64,000 bases of DNA from Streptomyces varsoviensis (GTDB lineage: Bacteria > Actinomycetota > Actinomycetes > Streptomycetales > Streptomycetaceae). The notes below the pieces were generated by a model that was not told the origin of the DNA, made no database searches, and saw only the letters and a program-made list of their open reading frames with translations. Of this stretch, positions 45,658 to 53,953 are shown one piece after another. The stretch is from positions 62,001 through 126,000 of the forward strand of contig NZ_JOBF01000016.1 of assembly GCF_000718635.1 (NCBI RefSeq). The letters are read 5' to 3'. The position numbers were made by a program, and so were the translations under genes. Numbering within the stretch: the first letter of the stretch is position 1; every line of letters starts with the position of its first letter.

Positions 45658-46167
45658 GTGATCCGTTTCGCACCGCGTCTCGCCACAGTCGCCCTGGGCT
45701 CGGCCGCCATGGCCGCCGCCCTGGCCCTGCCGGCCTCGGCCACCGGCCACCCCGCGCCGGGCAAGCACCGTTCGCCGGTCGTGCTGGGCGCCGTACAGGC
45801 CGACAGCCCCGGGCACGACGACCGCTCCAACCGCAGCCTGAACGCGGAATGGGTCACCGTGAAGAACACCGGCAACCAGCCGGTCAACCTCAAGGGCTGG
45901 ACCCTCACCAGCGACCGCACCCACAAGGTCTACCACTTCCGCAATCTGACGCTCGGCGGCCACAAGAGCGTCAAGGTCCACACCGGCCGCGGTCACGACA
46001 CCGCGCGGGACGTCTTCCAGAACAGCCGCGACTACGCGTGGGACAACCACCGCGACACCGCCACCCTGCGCAACGCCCACCACCGCACCGTGGACACCAA
46101 GCACTGGGGCCACCCCCACCACAACCACCACCACCCGCACCACAACCACCACCACAGCAACCGCTGA
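45658..46167 (+). CDS. Secreted lamin-tail-domain protein with His-rich C-terminus
   Basis: A 169-residue exported protein. The signal peptide runs to about residue 29 (cleavage near ASA-TG). The lamin-tail-like beta-sandwich contains AEWVTVKNTGNQPVNLKGW, then FRNLTLGGHKSVKVHTGRG and DYAWDNHRDTATLRN. The last 20 residues hold 11 histidines (HWGHPHHNHHHPHHNHHH), which may bind divalent metal ions at the cell surface. GTG 45658 has an excellent AGGAGG site. Stand-alone secreted LTD proteins are common in streptomycetes and their role is unknown. Confidence 0.82.
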   Translation: MIRFAPRLATVALGSAAMAAALALPASATGHPAPGKHRSPVVLGAVQADSPGHDDRSNRSLNAEWVTVKNTGNQPVNLKGWTLTSDRTHKVYHFRNLTLGGHKSVKVHTGRGHDTARDVFQNSRDYAWDNHRDTATLRNAHHRTVDTKHWGHPHHNHHHPHHNHHHSNR

Positions 46168-46319
46168 CCCCGGCTGTCCGTCCGTCCTCTCGCGTCGGTG
46201 CGCCGCGACCATCAGGTCGCGGCGCACCGCCGTGTCCGGGTCCCTCATCCGCCGCACTTACGAACAACAGCCTTGCTGCGTACGGTGGTTGACATCAGCA
46301 TCTGCTTGAGGGGGCCTGG

Positions 46320-46736
46320 ATGGACGCGCTGGTGCTGGCGGCCGGTACGGCCGTGGTGGGGGCCATGGCCACGGACTCCTGGCAGACGGCCCGTAGCGCC
46401 GTCGTCGCGTGGTGGCGACGGGTGCGGCCGGAGGAGGCCGAGGACGTGGACGCGGCCCTGGCCCAGGTCCGCCCCCAGCTCCTGGCGGCCCGGCAGGCGC
46501 GGGACACCGCGAGCGAGGCGGCGTTGGCCTCGGACTGGCAGGCCCGCCTGCGACGGGTCCTTGAGGCCGACCCGCGGCTGGCCCGCGAACTGCGGAGCCT
46601 GCTGGACGACGAGATCACTCCGGCGCTTCCGGCCCCGGAACGGGCGCGAGTCGAGACGCTGGTGATGAAAGCGTCCGCCACCGGACACGGCCGGGTGTAC
46701 CAGGCGGGCCGGGACCAGCACATCAGCGAGCGGTGA
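46320..46736 (+). CDS. Small putative effector protein carrying a YQAGRDQ motif
   Basis: A 138-residue protein with a hydrophobic N-terminus (about residues 4-18) and a helical, charged middle that I cannot assign to a family. The C-terminus GRVYQAGRDQHISER matches the SRIYQAVGDQYIT segment near the N-terminus of the STAND protein encoded next. It has a GAGGGGG ribosome site and its stop overlaps the start of the STAND gene (GTGA). Shared short motifs at facing ends of an effector and an NLR-like protein are the hallmark of bacterial amyloid-signalling pairs. This protein is therefore probably the executor, perhaps acting at the membrane; this is inference. Confidence 0.7.
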   Translation: MDALVLAAGTAVVGAMATDSWQTARSAVVAWWRRVRPEEAEDVDAALAQVRPQLLAARQARDTASEAALASDWQARLRRVLEADPRLARELRSLLDDEITPALPAPERARVETLVMKASATGHGRVYQAGRDQHISER

Positions 46737-49700
46737 GCCCGGCCGCCGGCCCTCCGGACGAGGAAGACCCGTCCGAGGGCCAGGACCGGGGCCGGAACGA
46801 GGGCCGAGACCAGGGCCCGTACCTCCGCGCCCGCGCGTCGGAGCGGAGCCGTATCTACCAGGCCGTCGGGGACCAGTACATCACCGTCACGGAGCGGGAT
46901 CTGCACCTGCACTTCGTGGACGGTGTACGCGGCGCCCGGCGGGCCGTACCGGCCACAGGCGGGGACGTATGCCCGTACCCCGGCCTGGTGGCGTTCGGGG
47001 CGGAGCAGGCCGACTGGTTCTTCGGGCGCGACCAACTGGTCGCCGACCTGCTGGACCGGCTGGACCGGCAGTCGCGTGAGGGCGGGTCGCGGATTCTCGT
47101 CGCGCCGTCGGGTACGGGCAAGTCCTCCCTGCTCCGGGCGGGCCTGCTGCCCGCGATCGCCGACGGCCGGCTGCCGGGCTCGGGGCGGTGGCCGTGCGCC
47201 GTCTTCAGCCCGACGGCCGCCCCGCTGTCGGCCCTGACCGAGCAGTTGGCGCACATCACCGGTTCCTCGCCGCGGCAAGTGGCACTGGCCCTGGCGCTCG
47301 GGCCGGCGCAGACCACGGCGATGCTGCGCGCGGCGCTGCGCCGGCGGAGCCAGGGTCAGGGTCGGGACCAGGGGCAGCAGGGCCGGGGCCAAGGCCAGGT
47401 GCCGGCCCCCCGGTGCGTCATCGTGGTCGACCAGCTCGAAGAGCTCTTCACGCTGCGCGTGGACAGGCCGGTGCTGCGCCGGTTCCTGGACGTGCTCACC
47501 GCCATCGCCGAGGCCGCACCGGGCGAAGGCCCCGCCGGACTCGTCGTATTCGGTCTGCGCTCGGACTTCTACACCCAGTGCGCCGCCCACCCGGAGCTGC
47601 AAGCCGCCCTCCAGGACCGCCAGTTGTTCATCGGCCCGATGGCCGAGGCCGGGGTGCGCGAGGCGATCCTCCACCCGGCGCGCGCCGTGGGTCTGGAAGT
47701 CGAACCGGGCCTGGTCGAGGTGTTGTTACGGGACCTCAGCGCCGTGACCGGCCCCGCCGCGGCCGGCGCGGACGGCGGCCGGTACGCGGCCGAGCGGCTG
47801 CCGCTGCTGGCCCACGCCCTGCGGGCGACCTGGCAGCAGCGGCACGGCAACGTCCTCACCGTCGACGGCTACCAGAGCACCGGCGGCATCGCCCACGCCC
47901 TCGCCAACACCGCCGACCAGCTCTACGAACGCCTCGACCCGCCGGGCCGGCAGGTCGCCCGCCGCCTGCTGCTGAGCCTCGTCAAGGTCGGCGAGGGGAC
48001 CGAGGACGTCCGCCGCCCGATGCCGTACGAGACGCTGCTGGCCCACAGCCGCGACCCCGACCGGGCGGCGGAGATCATCACGTCCTTCACCGATGCCCGC
48101 CTGCTGACGCGCGGCGCGGACCAGGTGGCCCTCACCCACGAGGCCCTGCTGCGCGCCTGGCCCCGGCTGCGCGAGTGGATCGACGCCGACCGGCCCGGCA
48201 ACATCGTGCGCCAGGAACTCGAAGACGCCGCGGCGGGCTGGCGGCGCGCGGACCGCGACGCCGGGCTGCTCTACCGGGGCAGCCGACTGGAGGCGGCCGG
48301 CCGATGGGCCGACGCCGCGCCCGCCAACGGCCCCAGCACCACCGCGACCCTCTTCCTCGCCGCCTCCGCCCGCCAGCAGCGCCGCGCCGCGCGGGTGCGG
48401 CGCGTCGTGATCGCCGTCCTGTCCGCCCTGGCCCTGCTCGCCTCGGGCGCGGCGTCGTACGCCTTCGTGGAGCGCTCGGCGGCGCAGGACCAGCGTATGG
48501 CCGCGGAGGGGCAGCGCAACATCGCCATCCTCAACCAACTGCGGGCGGAAGCCGACAGTCTCCGCGAGACCGACCCGTCCCTCGCGGCGCAGCTCGACCT
48601 CACCGCCTACCGCCGGAAGCCCACCCCTGACGCGTACACCCGCCTGCTGGCCGACGCGAACACTCCGCTGTCCATCGCCCTGCCGGACAGGGCGGGCCCG
48701 GTCCAGGCCGTGGCGTTCAGTCGTGACGGACACACGCTGGCCGGCGGGCGGAGCAACGGGACGGTGCGGCTGTGGGATACGACCGACCCGACACACCCCA
48801 CGGACCTCGGCACGCCGCTGAGCGGTCACTCCGACGAGGTGAGGGCGATCGCGTTCAGCCCGGACGGACGCACCATGGCCACCGGCAGCGTCGACAGGAC
48901 CGTGCAGTTGTGGGACATGTCCCACCGCGCCCGCCCGGCCCGCCTCGCGACGCTCACCCGCCATAGCAGCCACGTCAGATCGGTGGTGTTCAGCCCGGAC
49001 GGCAGCGCACTCGCCACCGGCGGCCTCGACGGAACGGTGCGGCTGTGGGACGTATCCGACCCGGCACACCCCGCCGAATTCGGCAAGCCGATCACCGATC
49101 GTGGGGAACGCTTCGGCGCGGTGGCGTTCAGCCCTGACGGGCGCACGCTGGCCACCGGCAGCATCGAGGGCACGGCGCGGCTGTGGAACGTGCGGGACCC
49201 GGCCCGTCCCACTCCACTCGGCAAGCCCTTCAGCAGCCACTTCCCCGAGGTGCGGACGGTCGCGTTCAGCCCGGACGGGCGCACCATGGCCACCGGCAAC
49301 AACAAGGAGATCTATCTGTGGGACGCGGCCGATCCAGCCCGCCCCACCCCCACTCAGCTCGGCGAGCCCATCGCCGGCCACACCAACGCCGTCAACGCGG
49401 TCGCGTTCGGCCCGGACGGACACACGCTGGCCAGCGGCAGTTTCGACCAGTCGGCACGGCTGTGGGACACGGCCGATCCGGCCCACCCCACTCGGCTCGG
49501 CGAGCCCCTCACCGGCCACACCAACGCCATCAACGCCATCGCGTTCCGCAGCGACGGGCACACTCTGGCCACCGCCGGCTCCGATGGGGCGGTGCGGCTG
49601 TGGAATCAACCGGACACCGTGCTGACCTCTCATGCCGGAGCCGTCAAGACGGTGGCGTTCAGCCCGGTCGGGCACACGCTCGCCAGCGCCGGCATGGGCG

Positions 49701-50650
49701 GCCCCATACGGCTGTGGAACATGTCGGACCCGAACCGTCCCGTCGAATCCACCGTCCTCAGCGGCCCCACGGCCGGCATCGTCGCGGTCGCGTTCAGCAA
49801 GGACGGCCGTACGCTCGCCGGCGTCGGCGACGACGGAACGACATGGCTGTGGGACCTGACCCGGCGCCGGGACCGTCCCGTCCGCGTGGGCAGGTCGGCC
49901 ATCGGCGATACCGAAAACCCCGGTGTCACGTCGGTCGCATTCAGCCCCAGAGGACACACCCTCGCCACCGCTCGGGAGGACGGCACGGTACAGCTGTGGA
50001 ACGTGTCCGATCCGCCGCACCCCACCGACCCCAGCACCCTCACCTCGGAACCCGAAGTCGGCGTCACCTTCGTGGCGTTCAGCCCGGACGGACGCCGGCT
50101 GGCGGGCGCGGCCCAGAACAAGAAGGCGTGGCTGTGGGACGTGACCCGGCCCGCCCCGGTCGGCCGGGCCCTCGCCGGGCACCAGGACATCAACGTCAAC
50201 ACGGTGGCGTTCGGCCCGGACGGGCGCACGCTCGCCACCGGCAGCAACGACAGGTCGATACGGCTGTGGAACGTGTCCGACCCGGACCGTCCCACCTCGC
50301 TCGGCGAACCCCTCACGGGCCACGCCGACGACGTCAATTCCCTCGCGTTCGACCGCGGCGGACGCCTGGCCAGCGGAAGCGGCGACAGGACGATCCGGCT
50401 GTGGGACACGGACCGGACGGACCAGGTAGGGGCCCCGCTCACCGGCCACACCGACGTCGTCGAGTCGATCGCGTTCAGCCCGGACGGACGGACACTCGCC
50501 AGCGCCTCGGCAGACCACACGGTGCGGTTGTGGTCGATGGACGCCGACAGCGCCGCGCGACGCATCTGTGCGTACGCCGGTCCCCCCACCCGGCAGCAGT
50601 GGAAGCAGTACCTTCCGCAGCTCCCCTACGAACCGCCCTGCCGCCGATGA
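46733..50650 (+). CDS. STAND-NTPase (nSTAND1-like) with 14 WD40 repeats
   Basis: A 1305-residue NLR-like sensor. Residues 38-52 hold the IYQAVGDQYI motif shared with the upstream small protein. CPYPGLVAFGAEQADWFFGR starts the STAND ATPase (about 80-480), with Walker A APSGTGKSS near 124 and Walker B CVIVVDQLEELF near 229. A Gln/Arg/Gly-rich insert (about 205-222) is repeat-derived. A single membrane segment VVIAVLSALALLASGAASY lies at about 560-580. Fourteen WD40 repeats of the form AFSPDGRTLATGS...RLWD follow from about 655 to the end, enough for two seven-bladed propellers. The sensor probably detects a ligand through the propellers and triggers the partner through the motif. Confidence 0.85.
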   Translation: MSPAAGPPDEEDPSEGQDRGRNEGRDQGPYLRARASERSRIYQAVGDQYITVTERDLHLHFVDGVRGARRAVPATGGDVCPYPGLVAFGAEQADWFFGRDQLVADLLDRLDRQSREGGSRILVAPSGTGKSSLLRAGLLPAIADGRLPGSGRWPCAVFSPTAAPLSALTEQLAHITGSSPRQVALALALGPAQTTAMLRAALRRRSQGQGRDQGQQGRGQGQVPAPRCVIVVDQLEELFTLRVDRPVLRRFLDVLTAIAEAAPGEGPAGLVVFGLRSDFYTQCAAHPELQAALQDRQLFIGPMAEAGVREAILHPARAVGLEVEPGLVEVLLRDLSAVTGPAAAGADGGRYAAERLPLLAHALRATWQQRHGNVLTVDGYQSTGGIAHALANTADQLYERLDPPGRQVARRLLLSLVKVGEGTEDVRRPMPYETLLAHSRDPDRAAEIITSFTDARLLTRGADQVALTHEALLRAWPRLREWIDADRPGNIVRQELEDAAAGWRRADRDAGLLYRGSRLEAAGRWADAAPANGPSTTATLFLAASARQQRRAARVRRVVIAVLSALALLASGAASYAFVERSAAQDQRMAAEGQRNIAILNQLRAEADSLRETDPSLAAQLDLTAYRRKPTPDAYTRLLADANTPLSIALPDRAGPVQAVAFSRDGHTLAGGRSNGTVRLWDTTDPTHPTDLGTPLSGHSDEVRAIAFSPDGRTMATGSVDRTVQLWDMSHRARPARLATLTRHSSHVRSVVFSPDGSALATGGLDGTVRLWDVSDPAHPAEFGKPITDRGERFGAVAFSPDGRTLATGSIEGTARLWNVRDPARPTPLGKPFSSHFPEVRTVAFSPDGRTMATGNNKEIYLWDAADPARPTPTQLGEPIAGHTNAVNAVAFGPDGHTLASGSFDQSARLWDTADPAHPTRLGEPLTGHTNAINAIAFRSDGHTLATAGSDGAVRLWNQPDTVLTSHAGAVKTVAFSPVGHTLASAGMGGPIRLWNMSDPNRPVESTVLSGPTAGIVAVAFSKDGRTLAGVGDDGTTWLWDLTRRRDRPVRVGRSAIGDTENPGVTSVAFSPRGHTLATAREDGTVQLWNVSDPPHPTDPSTLTSEPEVGVTFVAFSPDGRRLAGAAQNKKAWLWDVTRPAPVGRALAGHQDINVNTVAFGPDGRTLATGSNDRSIRLWNVSDPDRPTSLGEPLTGHADDVNSLAFDRGGRLASGSGDRTIRLWDTDRTDQVGAPLTGHTDVVESIAFSPDGRTLASASADHTVRLWSMDADSAARRICAYAGPPTRQQWKQYLPQLPYEPPCRR

Positions 50651-50662
50651 GCCCCCCTGTGC

Positions 50663-52177
50663 TCAGGACAGCAAGGTGATCACGTTGCCGGTGATGGCGC
50701 GTACCCGCGCGTCGAGCGGCAGGAGGCGGGGCCAGTCGGTGGTGGCCGCGGTGAAGACCGTGCCGCCCCGGGTGTAGAGGCCGAAGGTCGCGGCGCGCCG
50801 CGGGGCGGGGTCCTCGCGGGCGGCGGTGTGCCAGCCGGCGGCCGGCTCCTGGGGGAGGTCGGCGACGCCGAGGATGGTGAAGTCGGCGGGCGTACCGTCC
50901 TCGCCGGTCGCGACGGCCCTCCCCAGGCCGTCGCGGACGTACGCGGCGCCGTCGCACTCGTACCCCACCAGGCGGTGCTCCGCGCCGAGCACGTCCCCGT
51001 CGTGCAGCCCGGTGCCCGCGAATATCTTGTGGTCGGTGCCCTGCACGGTGAAGCCCAACGGCCCCCGGGCCCCTTCCCAATGACCGCCCGCGTTGCGGTA
51101 GCTGACGCCGGTCAGGGTGTTCTCGGGCTCCGTCTCCCACCAGTGGTCGGGGGCGCCCCGCATCTGGTCGACATCGGCGCCACGGGGCACGCCCGGCGGA
51201 TACTTGGCACAGCGTACGGCCGTACCGCCATCGGTCACCGCGACCCGCCACCAGCAGGTGTTCGCGCCGAATATCGCGACGTTGCCGCCCCGGTCGCGGA
51301 AGGCGGTGACGTTGTCACGTATGCGGGCGCTCCAGTACTCGTCATGGCCGACGGATATCAGCAGTCGATATCCGTCGGAAATGCCGGGCGACTCGTGGAG
51401 ATCGAGGTCGGTGCAGTAGTCGGCGGTGAGCCCGGCGCCTTCGAGCCAGGCGATGAAGGGCGCGTCCCAATGCGCGAACGTCTGCCGAGGGGTCCGCGGA
51501 TCATGCGGGTCCGGCCGCCCCTTGACCGGCCCCCCGATGCCCCCACCGGGCCGCCGCAGGGAAACGGCCGGCGTGCCGGTATGCGGGGCGGGATCGTCGG
51601 GGTCGACCGGCCCGTACAGACTGCCGCCGCCGCTGATGTTGTACGCGTGGTAAGTGAAGACCGGGACCTTGTAGAGAATGTTCGTACTCCGCGCCGGCTC
51701 GCGCGCCTTCACGACGAAGAGCAGCCGCGAGTGGCGGGCGTCCAGTTCCTCGGCGCCGAGCGGAACACCGCTATAGGGAATTCCGGTGGAGGAACCATCG
51801 ACACCCGAAACCGAAAGGCTCGAAGCTGAGGCATTGGCAGTTGCGGCGCTGGAGCCCACGGCACCGGAACCGTCCCCGCCGCACGGTCTCAGCACGGCGA
51901 CATACACCCCGGATGGCCAATCCCGTGGCACGGCGAAGTCATGTCCGGGCCACCCCCAGTCCTCGTCCTGCCCCCGAGGAGGCGCGTAGCGGCCGATCCC
52001 GTGCATCGTGCCCATATGGCGAATGGCGGCCCCGCAACGGAAGAAGTCGACCCGGAACCGCTCAGCCCGCGTCGACACATGCAGCCGCAGGACCTCCCCG
52101 GCCCGTACGCTCGGCGAACCGGGATACCCGTCGACGGCGAGAGCGGCAGTGGTGACATCAGCTTGCACAACGGACAC
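50663..52177 (-). CDS. N,N-dimethylformamidase-beta-like protein
   Basis: A 504-residue protein of the N,N-dimethylformamidase large-subunit C-terminal family. Visible segments are PVFTYHAYNISGGGSLYGPV, FIAWLEGAGLTADYCTDLDL, LISVGHDEYWSARIRDNV and NVAIFGANTCWWRV, with the conserved HDEYW around the presumed metal site. Real substrates of most members are unknown. No small subunit gene is nearby. GTG 52177 was chosen because AGGAGA sits six bases upstream; the open frame extends to 52300. The first 120 residues form a beta-rich module. Confidence 0.8.
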   Translation of the reverse strand: MSVVQADVTTAALAVDGYPGSPSVRAGEVLRLHVSTRAERFRVDFFRCGAAIRHMGTMHGIGRYAPPRGQDEDWGWPGHDFAVPRDWPSGVYVAVLRPCGGDGSGAVGSSAATANASASSLSVSGVDGSSTGIPYSGVPLGAEELDARHSRLLFVVKAREPARSTNILYKVPVFTYHAYNISGGGSLYGPVDPDDPAPHTGTPAVSLRRPGGGIGGPVKGRPDPHDPRTPRQTFAHWDAPFIAWLEGAGLTADYCTDLDLHESPGISDGYRLLISVGHDEYWSARIRDNVTAFRDRGGNVAIFGANTCWWRVAVTDGGTAVRCAKYPPGVPRGADVDQMRGAPDHWWETEPENTLTGVSYRNAGGHWEGARGPLGFTVQGTDHKIFAGTGLHDGDVLGAEHRLVGYECDGAAYVRDGLGRAVATGEDGTPADFTILGVADLPQEPAAGWHTAAREDPAPRRAATFGLYTRGGTVFTAATTDWPRLLPLDARVRAITGNVITLLS

Positions 52178-52400
52178 GCGCTTCTCCTGTAGAACGATCG
52201 AGCAACGGCCTGAACGGTAAGAGGAGTTCGGGCTTCCCTTTCCGCAGTATGGGCACCCATGATCCCCGGGCGGAACCCTCCGCGACCGATCATCGATCAA
52301 CGCGACCGCTCAACCAAGCCTGTGCCCGCGCACCTATTTCCGTATGCGAGGACGCACGCACCCCCTCCTCCGACAACCGACAAGCGACGACCGACAGCCC

Positions 52401-52416
52401 GGCAGCCCCGGCTGCC
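52401..52416 (-). terminator. GC-rich hairpin downstream of the HAD gene
   Basis: GGCAGCC (52401-52407) and GGCTGCC (52410-52416) form a 7-bp stem with a 2-base loop, 13-28 bases past the HAD stop on the minus strand. A second GGCAGCC follows at 52419, allowing alternative pairing. It may end the Nudix-HAD transcript. Confidence 0.45.
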
Positions 52417-52428
52417 CCGGCAGCCGAA

Positions 52429-53061
52429 TCAACCACCCAGCAGGCCGCCCAAAGCCCCGCGAAGGTCGGCCAATTCGCGATAGTGCACGCCGGTCATGCC
52501 GAGCGCGATCGCGGCCTCTACGTTCTGCGGTTGGTCATCCACGAAAAGGCACCGCCCCATACCAACACCCGCCCGCGCGGCGGCGATCTCATAGATCTCG
52601 CGCTCCGGCTTGACCACCCCCACCCGGGCGCTGCTGACGACGTGGTCCGCGAGGTCGTCCAGCCCCATGGTCACCAGATCGTCCTCCAGGTCCAGCGTCG
52701 CGTTCGTCACCAGGACCAGCGGCACACGCCCCCGCACCCGGCGCAACAGAGCCACCACCGCCTCGTCCACCGAGAACGGCGAATTCAGCAGCGCCGTCCC
52801 CAATTCCCGGGCCAGTTCCCCCGGCACCTGCCCCGAAAGCCCGAGCACAATGGAATCGACCCACTCCTCCCTCCCGATCTCACCGAGCAGCACCGGCAGA
52901 TCCGTCGCGGGCTCAAAGGCCACCTTCGCGGTCGTACCCTCCGCCAGCCCCGCCGCCCGCTCCATCTCCGCCAGCCGGCTCGTGTCGTAGAAGCGGATCA
53001 CGTTGTCCAGGTCACACAGCACCGCGTCAAACGAGCGGTCCGATATCAAAGAATTCGTCAC
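52429..53061 (-). CDS. HAD-superfamily hydrolase (subclass IA)
   Basis: A 210-residue haloacid-dehalogenase-fold hydrolase. Motif I is VLCDLDNVIRFYD (nucleophile Asp and acid Asp), motif II is LVLVTNATLDLEDDL, the motif III Lys is in VGVVKPEREIYE, and motif IV is CLFVDDQPQNVEAA. Such proteins are mostly phosphatases of small metabolites; the substrate is unknown. It lies 87 bases downstream of the NrtR-type regulator on the same strand and may be co-transcribed with it. Confidence 0.87.
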   Translation of the reverse strand: MTNSLISDRSFDAVLCDLDNVIRFYDTSRLAEMERAAGLAEGTTAKVAFEPATDLPVLLGEIGREEWVDSIVLGLSGQVPGELARELGTALLNSPFSVDEAVVALLRRVRGRVPLVLVTNATLDLEDDLVTMGLDDLADHVVSSARVGVVKPEREIYEIAAARAGVGMGRCLFVDDQPQNVEAAIALGMTGVHYRELADLRGALGGLLGG

Positions 53062-53148
53062 CGCACTTGAATAACACGATCGGGAGCGGCGTCAGCCCCT
53101 CCCTCCTTCAACAGGGAATCGTGGCTCACGACCCTGCCAGATCGTGGC

Positions 53149-53868
53149 TCACGACTCGTCGACACGGCGCAGCAGCGGCGGGCTGAGCAGGTCCGCGCTG
53201 CCACGGCGGTAAAGGGCGGCAGGCCGTCCGGTGGGCGGCAGCCGCCGCTCCCCGGTGGGCCGCACGAAGCCCTCGGTCTTGAGTACTTTGCGGCGGAAGT
53301 TGCTCGGGTCCAGGTACTGCCCCCAGACCGCTTCGTACACGGTCCGCAGCTCGCTCAGGGTGAAGGTCTCCCCGCAGAAGGCCGCGGCCACAGCGGTGTA
53401 CTCCAGTTTTCTGCGGACCTCCTCCAGGGCGTCCGCGAGAATGGCCGGGTGGTCGAATGCCAGCTCTCGTACCCCGTTGATTACTTCTGATACCGGAGCC
53501 CAGTAGGCGCGCCTGGCGTCCGTACCGCCCACGGGGGTGGGCAGATCCGGTCCCAGCGCGAGGTAGGCGATCGTGACGACCCGTCCCCTCGGGTCGCGCC
53601 AAGGGTCTCCATAGGCCCCGAGCTGCTCCAGGTGGAGCCGGCCGCCATCGACCTGGGCCTCTTCCCAGAGTTCGCGCAGCGCTCCGTCGCGCAGGGTCTC
53701 GTCCTTCTGGACGTAACCGCCGGGCAGCGCCGCGCGGCCGAGGAAGGGTTCCACTCCGCGCTCGATCAACAGCACCATCAACTGGTCGCCCCTGACCGTG
53801 AAGATCGCCAGATCCACGGTCACCCATGACGCCTCCACCTCAGTGGAGTCTTTGAGCCAGTCATCCAC
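53149..53868 (-). CDS. NrtR-type transcriptional regulator (Nudix domain + winged helix)
   Basis: A 239-residue protein with the fused layout of NrtR regulators. The Nudix domain (about 15-150) has GGYVQKDETLRDGALRELWEE followed by AQV, so the usual Gly of the Nudix box is replaced. GAYGDPWRDPRGRVVTIAYLAL is typical of NrtR. A C-terminal winged helix (about 165-225) has FTLSELRTVYEAVWG and DPSNFRRKVLKTEGFV. In known NrtR proteins the Nudix domain senses ADP-ribose or related NAD metabolites and does not need catalysis. The start is GTG 53868 with AGGGG upstream. It is divergent from the membrane/PNP operon, with two palindromes in the gap. Its stop codon is repeated in a 23-bp tandem duplication. 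Confidence 0.88.
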   Translation of the reverse strand: MDDWLKDSTEVEASWVTVDLAIFTVRGDQLMVLLIERGVEPFLGRAALPGGYVQKDETLRDGALRELWEEAQVDGGRLHLEQLGAYGDPWRDPRGRVVTIAYLALGPDLPTPVGGTDARRAYWAPVSEVINGVRELAFDHPAILADALEEVRRKLEYTAVAAAFCGETFTLSELRTVYEAVWGQYLDPSNFRRKVLKTEGFVRPTGERRLPPTGRPAALYRRGSADLLSPPLLRRVDES

Positions 53869-53877
53869 TTGAACCCC

Positions 53878-53898
53878 TAAAGGTCATATTGACTTAAA
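53878..53898. promoter_or_regulatory. Operator-like palindrome 1 (NrtR-type)
   Basis: TAAAGGTCATATTGACTTAA+A fits the pattern TWAWGGTC-N5-GACYTWAA, an imperfect 21-bp palindrome. It overlaps the -35 hexamer of the promoter for the membrane/PNP operon and starts 10 bases upstream of the regulator's own GTG, so it could also control the regulator gene. Confidence 0.72.
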
Positions 53899-53917
53899 CA
53901 CCGCCGAGCCTTATGGT
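53889..53917 (+). promoter_or_regulatory. Sigma70-type promoter of the membrane-protein/PNP operon
   Basis: TTGACT (53889-53894) and TATGGT (53912-53917) are separated by 17 bases, a good vegetative promoter match, 37 bases before the ATG at 53954. Each hexamer lies inside one of the two palindromes, so bound repressor would block RNA polymerase directly. Confidence 0.65.
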
Positions 53918-53931
53918 CCCATAGACCTTAA
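53911..53931. promoter_or_regulatory. Operator-like palindrome 2 (NrtR-type)
   Basis: TTATGGTCCCATAGACCTTA+A has arms TTAWGGTC and GACCWTAA around five bases, a stronger palindrome than site 1. The two sites start 33 bases apart (about three helical turns) and agree at most positions. It covers the -10 hexamer of the operon promoter. Confidence 0.75.
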
Positions 53932-53953
53932 CTGCGCCAGGCAGGGGCAGAGC

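Noticed and set aside
46289..46294. TTGACA hexamer as promoter of the STAND operon
   Set aside because: A -10 at normal spacing would fall on the ribosome site (about 46312-46317), and no TA-rich hexamer is present there.
47726..50518. Minus-strand 930-codon open frame
   Set aside because: Shadow of the STAND-WD40 gene; its apparent repeats only mirror the WD40 periodicity.
53149..53868. Plain Nudix hydrolase
   Set aside because: The Nudix box lacks its usual Gly and a C-terminal winged helix is fused, so a regulator of the NrtR type fits better than an enzyme.
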